Counted from the stretch's first letter, positions 1-10,830 are shown. The stretch is 64,000 bases of DNA from Rhizobiaceae bacterium MnEN-MB40S (GCA_024343425.1 BRLC01000010.1:62001-126000), one strand, 5' to 3'. The notes: generated by a model not told the origin, from the letters alone. A program made the numbers and translations.

Positions 1-237
1 TTCTGCGGATTGCTCCACGAACAGGGCGAAGGACGCGCCGCGCGACAGGGCTTCAAGGCCCACTGCGCCTGTTCCGGCGAAAAGGTCGAGGACCCGGCTG
101 CCCTCAACATCGATGCCGAGGCCGTGGGCAAGAATGTTGAACAGCGATTCCCGCGCGCGGTCCGTCGTGGGCCGGATCAAGGCGCCCTTGGGCGCGGCGA
201 GCCGATGACCGCGATGACTACCGCCGACGATCCGCAT
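1..237 (-). CDS. rsmD: 16S rRNA (guanine-N2)-methyltransferase RsmD, N-terminal part
   Basis: RsmD methylates G966 of 16S rRNA with S-adenosylmethionine during 30S assembly. The 79 codons visible begin [18 protein letters not shown] and include the family's arginine-rich start, the [13 protein letters not shown] segment and the SAM-binding motif I ([15 protein letters not shown]). The rest of the gene, including the catalytic NPPY-type motif, lies beyond the left window edge. The start overlaps the end of rluB by 20 bp, so the two are probably translationally coupled in one leftward operon. Identification is firm although the gene is incomplete here. Confidence 0.9.
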   Translation of the reverse strand, partial: MRIVGGSHRGHRLAAPKGALIRPTTDRARESLFNILAHGLGIDVEGSRVLDLFAGTGAVGLEALSRGASFALFVEQSAE

Positions 238-1471
238 CGCTTCCGCGCGGCTTGCGTCCGGCCGGACGGGGTTTCGACTTGCCTGCGCCCATTTTCGCGC
301 CCGGCTTGCCGGAGGGTTTACTGGCGGCTTTCTCCGGTCCGACGGGACGCGCGCCCGGCGCCATCCAGACGTTGGAGCCGCGATTGCGTTGCGGCGCGGG
401 TTTGCGCTGCGGCTTGTCATCGTCGCCGAAGGACGACTTGCCGCCTCTGGCGTCGCCGCCGTCAGGTCTGCCGCGTTTCACGTCTCCGGCCCGCTCGGAA
501 CGGCCGTCGGGTTTCCTGAATTCCTTGCGCGGGCGCTCCGGCTTTTCGGCGTCCGGACCATGCTTGAGCAGCGGCGCGTCGAAATTGGCGCCGGCCGCCA
601 GCGCGAGACGTTCGCCTAATTGCTCGCGCAACAGGCGGCTGCGCACTTCCGATACGCCGCTTTCCGGTATGTCGCCGAGCTGGAACGGGCCGTAGGATGT
701 GCGAATGAGACGGTTGACCTCCAGACCGAGAGCGCCAAGCACGTTCTTGATTTCGCGGTTCTTGCCTTCGCGCAGACCCATAGTGATCCAGACATTGGAG
801 CCCTGAACGCGATCGAGCGTCGCTTCAATGCCGCCATAGAGCACGCCGTCGACAGCTATCCCTTCCTGCAGCTTGTCAAGTTCGGCCTGCTCGATCTTTC
901 CGTGGGCGCGCACGCGGTAGCGGCGCAGCCATCCGGTCGAGGGCAGTTCCAGCGTCCGGGCGAGACCTCCGTCGTTGGTCAGGAGCAGCAGACCCTCGGT
1001 GTTGATGTCGAGACGACCGATGGACATGACGCGCGGCATTGTGTTGGGCAGTTTTTCAAAAACCGTCGGACGGCCTTCGGGATCCTTGTGCGTGGTCACA
1101 AGTCCGATCGGCTTGTGGTAAAGCCAGAGCCGGGTCCGCTCGATCGCGCGGATCGGCGCGCCGTCGACCTCGATCCGATCCTTCAGCGTGACGTTGACGG
1201 CTGGCGACTGCAACACCTCGCCATTCAGGCTGACGCGGCCCTCGGCGATCATGCGTTCGGCGTCGCGACGTGATCCGACGCCGGCGCGCGCGAGACGCTT
1301 TGCGATGCGTTCCTCGCTGTTTTCATCGACGCTGACCACCGGCGCGCGGTTTGATTTTGCCGCCGGTTTTGCGGGCGGCTTTTTGCCGCCGCGGCCGGCG
1401 CCGCCTTTCGCGCCGCCCGGCCTTTTGCCAAATTTCGGTGATTTGGCCTTCGGGGACCGATTTTCCACCAT
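218..1471 (-). CDS. rluB: 23S rRNA pseudouridine synthase, RluB/RsuA family, with long basic tails
   Basis: This 417-residue protein has an S4 RNA-binding domain (about residues 54-100, [20 protein letters not shown]) followed by an RsuA/RluB/E/F pseudouridine synthase domain. The catalytic aspartate is in [17 protein letters not shown] (Asp155). It would isomerise a uridine in the 23S rRNA peptidyl-transferase region. About 50 N-terminal and 115 C-terminal residues are low-complexity and rich in Lys, Arg, Pro and Gly, making it much longer than minimal family members. Such tails are common in rhizobial RluB and probably add RNA affinity. It runs leftward into rsmD with a 20-bp overlap. The exact target base is inferred from family. 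Confidence 0.88.
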   Translation of the reverse strand: MVENRSPKAKSPKFGKRPGGAKGGAGRGGKKPPAKPAAKSNRAPVVSVDENSEERIAKRLARAGVGSRRDAERMIAEGRVSLNGEVLQSPAVNVTLKDRIEVDGAPIRAIERTRLWLYHKPIGLVTTHKDPEGRPTVFEKLPNTMPRVMSIGRLDINTEGLLLLTNDGGLARTLELPSTGWLRRYRVRAHGKIEQAELDKLQEGIAVDGVLYGGIEATLDRVQGSNVWITMGLREGKNREIKNVLGALGLEVNRLIRTSYGPFQLGDIPESGVSEVRSRLLREQLGERLALAAGANFDAPLLKHGPDAEKPERPRKEFRKPDGRSERAGDVKRGRPDGGDARGGKSSFGDDDKPQRKPAPQRNRGSNVWMAPGARPVGPEKAASKPSGKPGAKMGAGKSKPRPAGRKPRGSDADRRR

Positions 1472-1515
1472 CTATTGATTCCTATCAGGAGCGAGTTGCT
1501 CTATTACACCGGAAT

Positions 1516-1971
1516 ATGTCGACGACAATGCGTTTTATGGATGTGGCGCTCGAAGAAGCCAGGCTCGCCGCCGAACGTGGCGAAGTGCCGGTCGGCGCAG
1601 TCATCGTCCACAAGGGCGAGATCGTGTCGCGTTGCGGAAATCTCACACGCGCCACAAGCGACGTGACGGCCCATGCGGAGATTGCAGCCATCAGAAGCGC
1701 CGGGGAGAAACTCGGCAGCGAGCGGCTTTGCGAATGCGACCTCTATGTGACGCTGGAGCCTTGCGCCATGTGCGCCGCGGCGATTTCCTTCGCCCGCATC
1801 CGGCGGCTGTATTTCGGCGCAGAGGACGCAAAGGGCGGCGGCGTTGTGAATGGCGTCAGGTTCTTCGATTCCGCGACCTGTCACCACCGTCCGGAGGTTT
1901 ATTCCGGCTTCTCCGAAAAAGCGGCTGAAACCATGCTCAAGTCGTTTTTCGCCGAACGCAGACAGCGCTGA
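1516..1971 (+). CDS. tadA: tRNA-specific adenosine deaminase TadA
   Basis: TadA deaminates the wobble adenosine of tRNA-Arg(ACG) to inosine. The 151-residue protein has the cytidine/deoxycytidylate deaminase zinc signature: TAHAEI (ligand His53, proton-shuttle Glu55) and PCAMC (Cys83 and Cys86). Length is normal for TadA. The ATG at 1516 (MSTTMRFMDVALEEA) is preferred because a longer upstream frame lies in the divergent rluB promoter region and lacks family similarity. The gene is divergent from rluB-rsmD, and its stop abuts the stop of the convergent lipoprotein gene. Confidence 0.93.
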   Translation: MSTTMRFMDVALEEARLAAERGEVPVGAVIVHKGEIVSRCGNLTRATSDVTAHAEIAAIRSAGEKLGSERLCECDLYVTLEPCAMCAAAISFARIRRLYFGAEDAKGGGVVNGVRFFDSATCHHRPEVYSGFSEKAAETMLKSFFAERRQR

Positions 1972-2565
1972 TCAGAAGGGCCAGAGCTTGAAGCTCTTTT
2001 TCTCCTTGGCTTCGGCTTCGCGACGCTTTTCCTTGTCGTATTCGGTTTCACCCAGTTCGCCGACAGGCGCCGTGTCCGCCGGTTCGCGATAGGCCATGGG
2101 CGGATCGCTCAAGGTGCGGCGGTCCGAATAGGCGCCCTTGGCGTTGGCCTTGGCTTCACGGAACTGCTGCCACTGTTCACTGCTGACGTTGTCGTCAGGG
2201 CTGGCCAGCGGCGACGTGTACGGTTTCTTGTCGCGATTGACGGAAGCCGTCTCGCGCAGACGCGCCCTGGTTTCTTCCGGAGATTCAAGCCAGGCGGGAT
2301 TATCTTTCGAGGCCAGGCTTTGCTGCGGTTGCGGCAGCGTGGCGCCTTCCGGCGGCTCGACAATTTCCGGGCGCGGCTTGTAGTCGGTCTTCTGATTCTT
2401 GCCCGGTGAGCCTATCGAGGCGATGCTGGTGATGTCCTGCAGCAATTGCACATTCTGCGACGTGCCCGTGCCGTAGGTCGGACCGCCGAGGCAGCCCGAA
2501 AGAACGGCTGAAACCGCTGTTGCACCGGCAATGACGCAACCCGACCGGAAAGTACTTCGCTTCAT
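1972..2565 (-). CDS. Predicted lipoprotein of unknown function downstream of ileS
   Basis: The 197-residue product starts with a lipoprotein signal: basic n-region, hydrophobic core and the lipobox LSGC with Cys25. The mature part is hydrophilic, rich in charged residues, Pro and Ser, and ends in a Lys-rich stretch and KLWPF. No enzymatic motif is visible. It lies 188 bp downstream of ileS on the same strand, separated by a long hairpin, so it may be expressed separately or by read-through. Its position after ileS suggests an envelope protein kept in a conserved neighbourhood, but I assign no function. Confidence 0.75.
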   Translation of the reverse strand: MKRSTFRSGCVIAGATAVSAVLSGCLGGPTYGTGTSQNVQLLQDITSIASIGSPGKNQKTDYKPRPEIVEPPEGATLPQPQQSLASKDNPAWLESPEETRARLRETASVNRDKKPYTSPLASPDDNVSSEQWQQFREAKANAKGAYSDRRTLSDPPMAYREPADTAPVGELGETEYDKEKRREAEAKEKKSFKLWPF

Positions 2566-2668
2566 CTAACTGGTTATCCCGTTTCCCACCTGACGCCCCT
2601 CAGGACGCATGCCAATATTCACACCGTCCAACTTGTGTCCGGTTTGACTGTCGAATCCGGCAATATTG

Positions 2669-2736
2669 GGGAGAGTTGTAACCGATTTTGGCTTCCGCCG
2701 CAAATTTGCGGCGGCAAATCCGGTTCCGACTCTCCC
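2669..2736. repeat. 68-bp imperfect palindrome between ileS and the lipoprotein gene
   Basis: Outer arms GGGAGAGT (2669-2676) and ACTCTCCC (2729-2736) enclose AACCG/CGGTT and GATTTTG/CAAATC pairs. The centre is a perfect 20-bp palindrome, CCGCCGCAAATTTGCGGCGG (2695-2714). It would form a long cruciform or RNA hairpin. There is no T-tract on either side, so it is not a textbook intrinsic terminator; it may limit read-through or protect the ileS 3' end. Confidence 0.7.
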
Positions 2737-2753
2737 AGGACCCGATCGCCTGA

Positions 2754-5702
2754 CTAGTCCAGCCTGCCGAGCGCCTTCAATTCGTGCAGCGCCGCCGCGT
2801 CGCGCGCCGAAACTTCCGGAAACTCCGGGTCCGAGCCCACATCGTCGGTCAAACGCCATGAACGGGCGCACTTGCGGCCATTCGCAAGCGCCGGCTCGAC
2901 GCTCACGCCTGCGATTTCCGGCATCCGGAAGGCGGCAGCCGGACCTTCGCCGTCCTTCACCACGACGCCGGAGGTGATGCAGATCTCCTCGAAATCGCGC
3001 CCTTCGAGCGCTTTACGCAATTCTGCGTCGGCGATGTGCACGACGGGCGCCGCCTCCAGCGACGAACCGATGCGCTTTTCGCGACGCTCGATTTCGAGTG
3101 CGCCGGTCACGACCCGGCGCACCGTGCGAATGCGACGCCAGGTGGCTGCGAGCGCTTCGTCCAGCCATTCGGCCTCGACAGTCGGGAACTGCGCCAGATG
3201 TACGGATTCGGCGTCCGGATAGCGCATCAACCAGGCTTCTTCCATGGTGAAGGGCAGCATTGGCGCAAGCCAGCACGTCAGGCAGTCGAAGATCTTTCTC
3301 ACTGTCTGCAACGCTGCTTTCCTGCGGATGCTCGACGGAGCGTCGCAGTAGAGCGCGTCCTTGCGGATATCGAAATAGAAGGCCGACAAATCCACGCTCG
3401 CGAAATCGACCAGCGCGCGGGCGATCGTCTTGAAGTCGAAATCGTCATAGCCGCGATTGACCAGCGCCTCGAGCTCGACCAGCCGGTGCAGCATATATCG
3501 CTCGAGCTGCGGCAAATCGGCATAGGCGACTTCATCGCCCTCGTCATGCGAGAGGGTTCCGAGCATCCAGCGAATGGTGTTGCGCAGCTTGCGGTAGGCG
3601 TCGATGTTGGTCTGGATCGTCGCCTTGCCGAGACGCTGGTCCTCCCAATAGTCCGTCGTCATCACCCAAAGGCGCAGAATATCGGCGCCGGACTGGTTCA
3701 TGATTTCCTGCGGCGTGACCGTGTTGCCCTTGGATTTGGACATCTTTTCACCGTTCTCATCCATGGTGAACCCATGGGTGACGACGGCGTTGTAGGGCGC
3801 GCGGCCGCGCGTCGCGCAGCTCTCCAGCAGTGAGGAATGGAACCAGCCGCGATGCTGGTCCGAACCTTCGAGATAGACATCGGCGGGCCATTTGAGGTCA
3901 GGCCGGTCTTCCAGCGTGAACGTGTGCGTGCTTCCGGAATCGAACCAGACGTCCAGAATGTCGGTGACCTTCGTCCAGCGGTCCTTGTCGTCGCGGCCTT
4001 CCAGGAACCGATCCTTCGCCCCGTCCTCGAACCAGGCGTCCGCGCCCTCTGCTTCGAAAGCCTCGAAGATGCGCCGGTTGACCGTCTCGTCGATGAGAAC
4101 GTCGCCGTCTTCATCCACGAATACGGTGATCGGCACGCCCCAGGCGCGCTGTCGCGACAGCACCCAGTCCGGCCGCGTCTCGATCATGCCGCGCAGCCGC
4201 CTCTGGCCGCCGGCGGGGACGAAACGCGTGTCGTCGATCGCCTTCAGCGATCTCTGACGCAGCGTCGTTCCATCTGCAAATTCCTTGTCCATATGGACGA
4301 ACCATTGCGGCGTGTTGCGGAAGATCACCGGCTTCTTGGAACGCCAGGAATGCGGATAGGTGTGTTTCAGCCGGCCCCGGGCGAAGAGCATTTCGGCCGT
4401 GATCAGAGCGGCGATCACGCGCTTGTTGGCGTCCCCCTTCTTGCCCTTGTCGTCGATGACGCGCGCGGCGCCGTCCGCTGAGTCCGGACCGAAGCCCGGC
4501 GCGTCCTTCGTGTAATAGCCGTCGTCTGCGACCGGAAACGGTATCGCAACCTCGAGGCCGCGCGCGGCGAGTTCGCGCGCGTGGTCCATCCACGCCTCGA
4601 AGTCCTCGCGGCCGTGGCTCGGCGCCGTGTGCACGAAACCGGTGCCGGCGTCGTCGGTGACATGATCGCCCTCAAGCAGCGGCACGGGGAAAGCATAGCC
4701 GAGATCACTGAGCGGATGCGCGCATGTGAGATGCCGCAACTCGTCGCCGGACACATCGCGCAGGCGGCTGTATTCCAGTTTCGCCTTGGCGAAGCTTTCC
4801 TCTGCGAGCGCGTCGGCGAACACCAGTTTCTCGCCCGGCCGCGGTCCGAAATCATTCTCGGCCGCCGTGACTTCATAAAGGCCATAGCTGATGCGCGGCG
4901 AAAAACAGATTGCGCGGTTGCCCGGGATCGTCCACGGCGTGGTTGTCCAGATGACCACGAACGCGCCCTGCAACTCCGCGACCTTTGCGGCGAGATCCGC
5001 CGAATCCGGCTTCGCGCCCCAGTCGATGACGGGAAACTTCACCCAGACCGTGTCGCTTTCGTAATCCTGATATTCGACTTCGGCCTCGGCGAGCGCCGTG
5101 CGCTCGACAACCGACCACATGACGGGCTTCGACCCGCGATAGAGCTGGCCGAGCGCGGCGATCTTCATGAGCTCGCCGGCGATCCGCGCCTCGGCGTGGA
5201 AATTCATGGTCGTGTAGGGCTGCTCGAAATCGCCTTCGATGCCGAGCCTGTGGAACTCTTCGGTCTGGACCTCGATCCAGTGACTGGCGAACTCACGACA
5301 TTCGCGCCGAAACTCGTTGATCGGCACCTCGTCCTTGTTCTTGCCCTTGGCGCGATACTGCTCCTCGATTTTCCACTCGATCGGCAGCCCGTGGCAGTCC
5401 CAGCCCGGCACGTAGTTGCTGTCATAGCCGCGCATCTGGAATGAGCGGGTGATGACGTCCTTGAGAACCTTGTTGAGCGCATGACCGATATGGATGTTGC
5501 CGTTGGCGTAGGGCGGTCCGTCATGCAGCACGAATTTCGGCCGGCCGGCGGCGTCTTCGCGCAGTTTGCGATAGAGGTTCATGTCCTGCCAGCGCTTCAC
5601 AAGTTCGGGCTCCATCTTCGGGAGGCCGGCGCGCATGGGAAAATCCGTCTTCGGGAGGAAGAGCGTGCGTGAATAGTCCAGTTGTTCTTTGGTGTCGGTC
5701 AT
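2754..5702 (-). CDS. ileS: Isoleucyl-tRNA synthetase
   Basis: This class I synthetase charges tRNA-Ile. The 982-residue protein has the HIGH motif at residues 71-74 ([12 protein letters not shown]), a CP1 editing domain, the GSDQHRGWF region and KMSKSKGN before the anticodon-binding domain. The ATG at 5702 is used; an in-frame TTG at 5711 is also possible. The C-terminal zinc-finger region is degenerate: RKCARSWR keeps only one cysteine where many bacterial IleRS have two Cys pairs. About 440 bp separate it from ribF upstream, so it probably has its own promoter and leader. Confidence 0.97.
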   Translation of the reverse strand: MTDTKEQLDYSRTLFLPKTDFPMRAGLPKMEPELVKRWQDMNLYRKLREDAAGRPKFVLHDGPPYANGNIHIGHALNKVLKDVITRSFQMRGYDSNYVPGWDCHGLPIEWKIEEQYRAKGKNKDEVPINEFRRECREFASHWIEVQTEEFHRLGIEGDFEQPYTTMNFHAEARIAGELMKIAALGQLYRGSKPVMWSVVERTALAEAEVEYQDYESDTVWVKFPVIDWGAKPDSADLAAKVAELQGAFVVIWTTTPWTIPGNRAICFSPRISYGLYEVTAAENDFGPRPGEKLVFADALAEESFAKAKLEYSRLRDVSGDELRHLTCAHPLSDLGYAFPVPLLEGDHVTDDAGTGFVHTAPSHGREDFEAWMDHARELAARGLEVAIPFPVADDGYYTKDAPGFGPDSADGAARVIDDKGKKGDANKRVIAALITAEMLFARGRLKHTYPHSWRSKKPVIFRNTPQWFVHMDKEFADGTTLRQRSLKAIDDTRFVPAGGQRRLRGMIETRPDWVLSRQRAWGVPITVFVDEDGDVLIDETVNRRIFEAFEAEGADAWFEDGAKDRFLEGRDDKDRWTKVTDILDVWFDSGSTHTFTLEDRPDLKWPADVYLEGSDQHRGWFHSSLLESCATRGRAPYNAVVTHGFTMDENGEKMSKSKGNTVTPQEIMNQSGADILRLWVMTTDYWEDQRLGKATIQTNIDAYRKLRNTIRWMLGTLSHDEGDEVAYADLPQLERYMLHRLVELEALVNRGYDDFDFKTIARALVDFASVDLSAFYFDIRKDALYCDAPSSIRRKAALQTVRKIFDCLTCWLAPMLPFTMEEAWLMRYPDAESVHLAQFPTVEAEWLDEALAATWRRIRTVRRVVTGALEIERREKRIGSSLEAAPVVHIADAELRKALEGRDFEEICITSGVVVKDGEGPAAAFRMPEIAGVSVEPALANGRKCARSWRLTDDVGSDPEFPEVSARDAAALHELKALGRLD

Positions 5703-5813
5703 CTGTTTCAAGTTCTGATCTGGTCCGCCCGGCTGCCGCCGTTGCGGTTCTGACGCGCGGCGTCGGAATGCATTGTCTGGATTGATCGCGCCCTCTGGAC
5801 GCAGCGGAGGGTT

Positions 5814-5841
5814 CCCGGACTTCCCCAGTCAGGAAGCCGGG
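5814..5841 (-). promoter_or_regulatory. Leader hairpin upstream of ileS
   Basis: The 292-bp stretch between the ileS start and the first palindromic element has no convincing gene. It holds one clear dyad: CCCGG-A-CTTCC (5814-5824) pairing with GGAAG-CCGGG (5832-5841) around a 7-nt loop. In ileS mRNA orientation it would lie roughly 110-140 nt upstream of the start codon. A leader structure or attenuator is possible; no T-box or other known riboswitch is recognisable. Confidence 0.35.
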
Positions 5842-5994
5842 CCGATAATTCGTATCGTGCTGTTCAATCCGAAAGCGGCCTTCATAACGAGAGGCCTTCT
5901 ATCAACGCTCTTTGCAGGAATAAAGGATTTTCTCGGCAGACAGCGACTTTTGATCGAGATTAGCCAGCAAGCGGGACCGTAATGTCGAGCGGGC

Positions 5995-6072
5995 CTAGTG
6001 TGGTGGATTTGAAGTTCCTTACATTGTAGCAGCAGTCTCTTACAGGAACTTCTAATCCGTAAACCACACTAG
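5995..6072. repeat. Palindromic element copy 1 (CTAGTG...CACTAG family)
   Basis: This 78-bp inverted repeat has arms CTAGTGTGGT-GGATT-TGAAGTTCC and GGAACTTC-TAATCC-GTAA-ACCACACTAG. The 3' arm carries a 4-nt bulge (GTAA), and the loop contains TTACAT, GCAGC and CTCT blocks. A second, related element lies 13 bp away in the opposite orientation with the same bulge position and loop blocks. It sits in the intergenic space between ileS and ribF. The CTAG ends and hairpin form suggest a REP- or MITE-like element, but no transposase is nearby. Confidence 0.85.
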
Positions 6073-6085
6073 AAACATTATCTTG

Positions 6086-6161
6086 CTAGTGCCCTTATCG
6101 AATCTGAAGTTCGAATAGAGCGTGCTGCAGGATGTAACGAACTTCAGATTCGGGGCACTAG
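6086..6161. repeat. Palindromic element copy 2, inverted relative to copy 1 and overlapping the ribF stop
   Basis: This 76-bp inverted repeat has arms CTAGTGCCC-TTAT-CGAATCTGAAGTTCG and CGAACTTCAGATTCG-GGGCACTAG. Read on the minus strand it aligns with copy 1: same ends, the same 4-nt [A/G]TAA bulge, and the same loop blocks TTACAT, GCAGC and CTCT. The arm bases differ between copies but stay paired within each copy. Its right end contributes the last codons and stop of ribF. Confidence 0.85.
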
Positions 6162-7109
6162 GTGGCGCGCTCCGGACAGCGCCGCGCGCGCCTCTTCGGC
6201 GTCCAGATGCATCTGGTTGGTCAAGGCCTCCAGACTGTCGAACTTTTCCTCCCCGCGCAGCCAGGAGACGAAGGAGACGCTGCAGATCTCGCCGTAAAGG
6301 TCGCCTTCGAAATCGAACAGATATGTTTCGAGCAAAAGCGCGCCGTCTTCATCAACGGTGGGCCTGCGTCCGAAACTGGCGACCCCGTCGAACAGCGCGC
6401 CGTCGGAACGACGAAACCGGACCGCATAGACGCCGGGCTTCAGCATCGCGTGATCCGGCATGCGCATGTTGGCCGTCGGAAATCCGAGCGTCCGGCCAAG
6501 TTTCTTGCCGCCCACGATCTCCTCCTCCACCGTGTAGTGGTAGCCGAGAAGTCCCGACGCCTCGGCGACCCGGCCTTCGGAGAGAAGCTGGCGAATACGG
6601 CTTGAAGACACGACGTCGTCATTTTCGTCGCTGAACGACTCCACCTCCGTAACGCCGAAGCCCAAACGCTTTCCCGCCTCGCGCAAATAGTCCGGTGTCC
6701 CCGCCCGCGCCTTGCCGAAATGAAAATTGAAGCCGGTGACCGCATGGGTGAGGCCGAAACCGTCCACCAGGATGTCCTTGATGAAATCGGCGGCTTCCAG
6801 GGCGGCGAACGCGCGGTCGAAAGGCATCTCGACGACGGCGGCGAAACCCAGCCTTTCTATCAGATGCGCCTTGAGCGGCGCGGGCGTCAACCGGAAGACC
6901 GGATTGTCCGGCCTGAAGACGGTTTTTGGATGCGGTTCGAATGTCAGAACGATAGCCGGCGCATTTTTTCGGGACGCGATCTCGAGCGTTTCCCCGAGAA
7001 CCGCCTGGTGGCCGCGATGGAGTCCGTCGAAATTTCCGATGGCGACGACGCCGCCCTTCAGAGAAGGCGGCAGGTCGGTCGTCGATTGAGTTCGAACGAA
7101 CGCTGTCAT
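6144..7109 (-). CDS. ribF: Bifunctional riboflavin kinase / FAD synthetase
   Basis: RibF phosphorylates riboflavin to FMN and adenylates FMN to FAD. The 321-residue protein has an N-terminal nucleotidyltransferase domain (IGNFDGLHRGHQAVL, about residues 25-39) and a C-terminal riboflavin kinase domain (KLGRTLGFPTANMRMPD, GVYAV). Length is typical. The final residues (about LVPRI) and the TGA are encoded by the inserted palindromic element, so the native C-terminus has been replaced or extended. It follows the HAD phosphatase gene by 2 bp in one leftward operon. Confidence 0.95.
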   Translation of the reverse strand: MTAFVRTQSTTDLPPSLKGGVVAIGNFDGLHRGHQAVLGETLEIASRKNAPAIVLTFEPHPKTVFRPDNPVFRLTPAPLKAHLIERLGFAAVVEMPFDRAFAALEAADFIKDILVDGFGLTHAVTGFNFHFGKARAGTPDYLREAGKRLGFGVTEVESFSDENDDVVSSSRIRQLLSEGRVAEASGLLGYHYTVEEEIVGGKKLGRTLGFPTANMRMPDHAMLKPGVYAVRFRRSDGALFDGVASFGRRPTVDEDGALLLETYLFDFEGDLYGEICSVSFVSWLRGEEKFDSLEALTNQMHLDAEEARAALSGARHLVPRI

Positions 7110-7111
7110 GC

Positions 7112-7960
7112 TTACCTCAAGCGCGGCATCCAGCCCACCGGCGTCATGCGATGTTCGGCGAGAAACGTATCGAGCGCGGCCTCGTCGATCACGCCTGTCC
7201 GGGAGTAGATCGCCGCGTGTATTCCAAGCGCAATGTATATGACGTCGAGCCCGAAATCATGCGCCCCCTTGATATCGGTCGGCATGCCGTCGCCGATGGC
7301 GACCACGCGCCTGGGGTCGACAGCGCCTTTTACGGTTTTCGCCGTTTCCAGCGCCGCCTCGTAAATCGGTCTGTGCGGCTTTCCGGAAATCCTTGTGACG
7401 CCGCCCATTTTTTCATAGAGCGCCGCGATCGCTCCGGCGCAGGGCACCAGCTTGTGCCCGCGCTCGACCACGATGTCCGGGTTGGCGCACACGAACGGCA
7501 GATCCCTGGCTTTGGCCTGTTCGAGCATCGGGAGGTAATCTTCCGCCTGCTCGTTCTCGTCGTCCCGCAAGCCTGCGCAGACGACGGCGTCCGCCTCTTC
7601 AATCCCGACGCAGGAGACGTCAAGACCGTCGAGCAGGCTCTGGTTCCAGTCTGCGCCGACGAAATGAATGTTCTTCGGACCGTCCTCGATCAGCGCCCGC
7701 GTCACGTCGCCCGACGTGACGATTGCATCGTAGCTGTCCGCGCCGACGCCCAGCCCGACGATCTGCAGGCCGACATCCGCGCTGAGCCTCGGAGAATTTG
7801 TGATGAGGACGACGGTTCCGCCTTCGATCCGGAAGTTTCGAAGCGCTTCGGCTGCGGGCTGGAACGACTCGACGCCATTGTGCAGGACTCCCCAGACGTC
7901 GCACAAAACCACATCATATTGGCCTTTGATGTCAGCCAGGCGATCGATCTTTGCCACCAT
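7112..7960 (-). CDS. HAD-IIA family sugar/nucleotide phosphatase (TIGR01459-like)
   Basis: This HAD superfamily hydrolase has motif I LCDVWGVLHNG (nucleophile and acid-base aspartate region), motif II VLITNSPR, and the motif III/IV region KPHRPIY ... GDGMPTDIKGA. The NagD/HAD-IIA cap suggests action on small phosphorylated metabolites; the substrate is unknown. The ATG at 7960 (MVAKIDRLADIKG) gives 282 residues and matches the family start better than an upstream ATG at 8053. It is the first gene of a two-gene operon with ribF (2-bp gap), so action on a flavin-pathway phosphate is conceivable but unproven. Confidence 0.85.
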   Translation of the reverse strand: MVAKIDRLADIKGQYDVVLCDVWGVLHNGVESFQPAAEALRNFRIEGGTVVLITNSPRLSADVGLQIVGLGVGADSYDAIVTSGDVTRALIEDGPKNIHFVGADWNQSLLDGLDVSCVGIEEADAVVCAGLRDDENEQAEDYLPMLEQAKARDLPFVCANPDIVVERGHKLVPCAGAIAALYEKMGGVTRISGKPHRPIYEAALETAKTVKGAVDPRRVVAIGDGMPTDIKGAHDFGLDVIYIALGIHAAIYSRTGVIDEAALDTFLAEHRMTPVGWMPRLR

Positions 7961-8199
7961 GAATACTATTGCCTTCAGGACGTCCGGAACTCTGTTTCGC
8001 GCCTCGACCTTGCGCCCGGCGCGGGCAAGGCAGACATTGACCAGCAGCGGCAAGAATACAAGTCCCCGCCGGCAAATTAATTAACCGCGATCGGGGATTT
8101 GCGGTTGACCCCGACCGGAGCGCCGCGCTATCCGGCGGCCCTGGCGACGCCTTGTATAAAGACTCGCAACCGCGAACTGAAAAAGCCGCGCCAAAATCC

Positions 8200-8228
8200 T
8201 TGACACCCGGCGATATCGATCTTATGTC
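8200..8228 (+). promoter_or_regulatory. groESL promoter
   Basis: TTGACA (8200-8205) and a TTATGT/TATGTC -10-like hexamer (8222-8228) are 16-17 bp apart and just upstream of the CIRCE operator. The extended form CCTTGACACCC...CTTATGT also resembles alphaproteobacterial RpoH (heat-shock sigma) promoters, so dual sigma use is plausible. Confidence 0.65.
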
Positions 8229-8238
8229 CCCCTGCAAA

Positions 8239-8265
8239 TTAGCACTCGCTTCCGGTGAGTGCTAA
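8239..8265 (+). promoter_or_regulatory. CIRCE operator for HrcA
   Basis: A perfect 9-9-9 CIRCE element, TTAGCACTC-N9-GAGTGCTAA, lies immediately after the groESL promoter and about 55 bp before groES. CIRCE is the known binding site of the heat-shock repressor HrcA; hrcA itself is not in the window. Confidence 0.97.
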
Positions 8266-8320
8266 TTTTCGAGAGCCGGACACACAAGTCCGCATCTGTA
8301 ACCTATTGAGGGCAAAGACG

Positions 8321-8617
8321 ATGACAGACGTCAATTTCCGTCCACTGCATGACCGCGTGGTCGTGCGTCGCGTAGAGTCTGAAGAAAAGACTGCTGGCGG
8401 CATCATTATTCCCGACACTGCCAAGGAAAAGCCGTCCGAAGGCGAAATCGTCGCAGTCGGCTCCGGCGCGCGCGACGACAGCGGCTCCATCATCCAGATG
8501 GACGTCAAGGTCGGCGACCGCATCCTGTTCGGCAAATGGTCGGGCACCGAAATCAAGCTCAATGGCGAAGACCTTCTGATCATGAAGGAAAGCGACATCA
8601 TGGGCGTAGTCGGCTAA
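8321..8617 (+). CDS. groES: Co-chaperonin GroES
   Basis: The 98-residue product is the heptameric lid of the GroEL chamber. It starts [18 protein letters not shown], contains the mobile loop ([18 protein letters not shown]) and the beta-barrel GEIVAVG...[11 protein letters not shown]. Length is standard. It is the first gene of the groESL operon, 65 bp before groEL, and is controlled by the upstream promoter and CIRCE element. Confidence 0.98.
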   Translation: MTDVNFRPLHDRVVVRRVESEEKTAGGIIIPDTAKEKPSEGEIVAVGSGARDDSGSIIQMDVKVGDRILFGKWSGTEIKLNGEDLLIMKESDIMGVVG

Positions 8618-8676
8618 TCCCCGAATACAAGTCAACCAATCCCCTTCTGAACGAGGGCCATAAGGCCCGGAAATGA

Positions 8677-10326
<1,650 letters not shown>

Positions 10327-10353
10327 GCCAGCGTCCTTCGCACAGACTATCGG

Positions 10354-10378
10354 AAAGGCGGCTCTCGGGCCGCCTTTT
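10354..10378 (+). terminator. Intrinsic terminator of groESL
   Basis: A 9-bp stem AAAGGCGGC/GCCGCCTTT with a 6-nt loop is followed by a short T-run, 27 bp after the groEL stop. Confidence 0.9.
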
Positions 10379-10396
10379 CTTATTTCAGGATTTACA

Positions 10397-10702
10397 TCAC
10401 CAGTTGCGCGGACAGTTCTTCAGTTCGTAGGTCCAAGTGTAGATGCGCTGGTCCGTGGCATAGTACCACTCGTCCCATTTCGGCGGCCGGTGGGTTGTCT
10501 TGATGTCGAGTATCTTCACATCCGGTCCGCAGATCTTGATCACCTCGTAGCGGCATGCCTGCTCCGTGCGACCCCAGGACGACTGTGTGCAGGTGATGCG
10601 CGCATCCGTTCCCCAGCGCTTGACGCCAACCGGCATGACGCTGGCCCAGAATCCCATAGTGAATATGAGCGGCGCGATTATCAGCAGGCGCAGGATTCTC
10701 AT
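10397..10702 (-). CDS. Small exported protein of unknown function
   Basis: The 101-residue product starts with a typical signal sequence (MRILRLLIIAPLIFTMGFW). The mature part has four cysteines, suggesting disulfides in the periplasm, and a Trp/Tyr-rich C-terminus (PKWDEWYYATDQRIYTW). A good ribosome-binding site (AAGGAGATC) precedes the ATG. No family is recognised. It is convergent with groEL, with the terminator between them, and is separated from the GST gene upstream by about 130 bp. Confidence 0.65.
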   Translation of the reverse strand: MRILRLLIIAPLIFTMGFWASVMPVGVKRWGTDARITCTQSSWGRTEQACRYEVIKICGPDVKILDIKTTHRPPKWDEWYYATDQRIYTWTYELKNCPRNW

Positions 10703-10830
10703 CGGGATCTCCTTGGATTAAGCTCCGGTCACGTCCCGACCATAGTGACACTTTCGCCGCTCTTGCGAAAGGGCGTCACAACTCCCGCCCGCGCAATCGC
10801 GCGGACAGGAGGATTGTCATGCCTGGCGCC

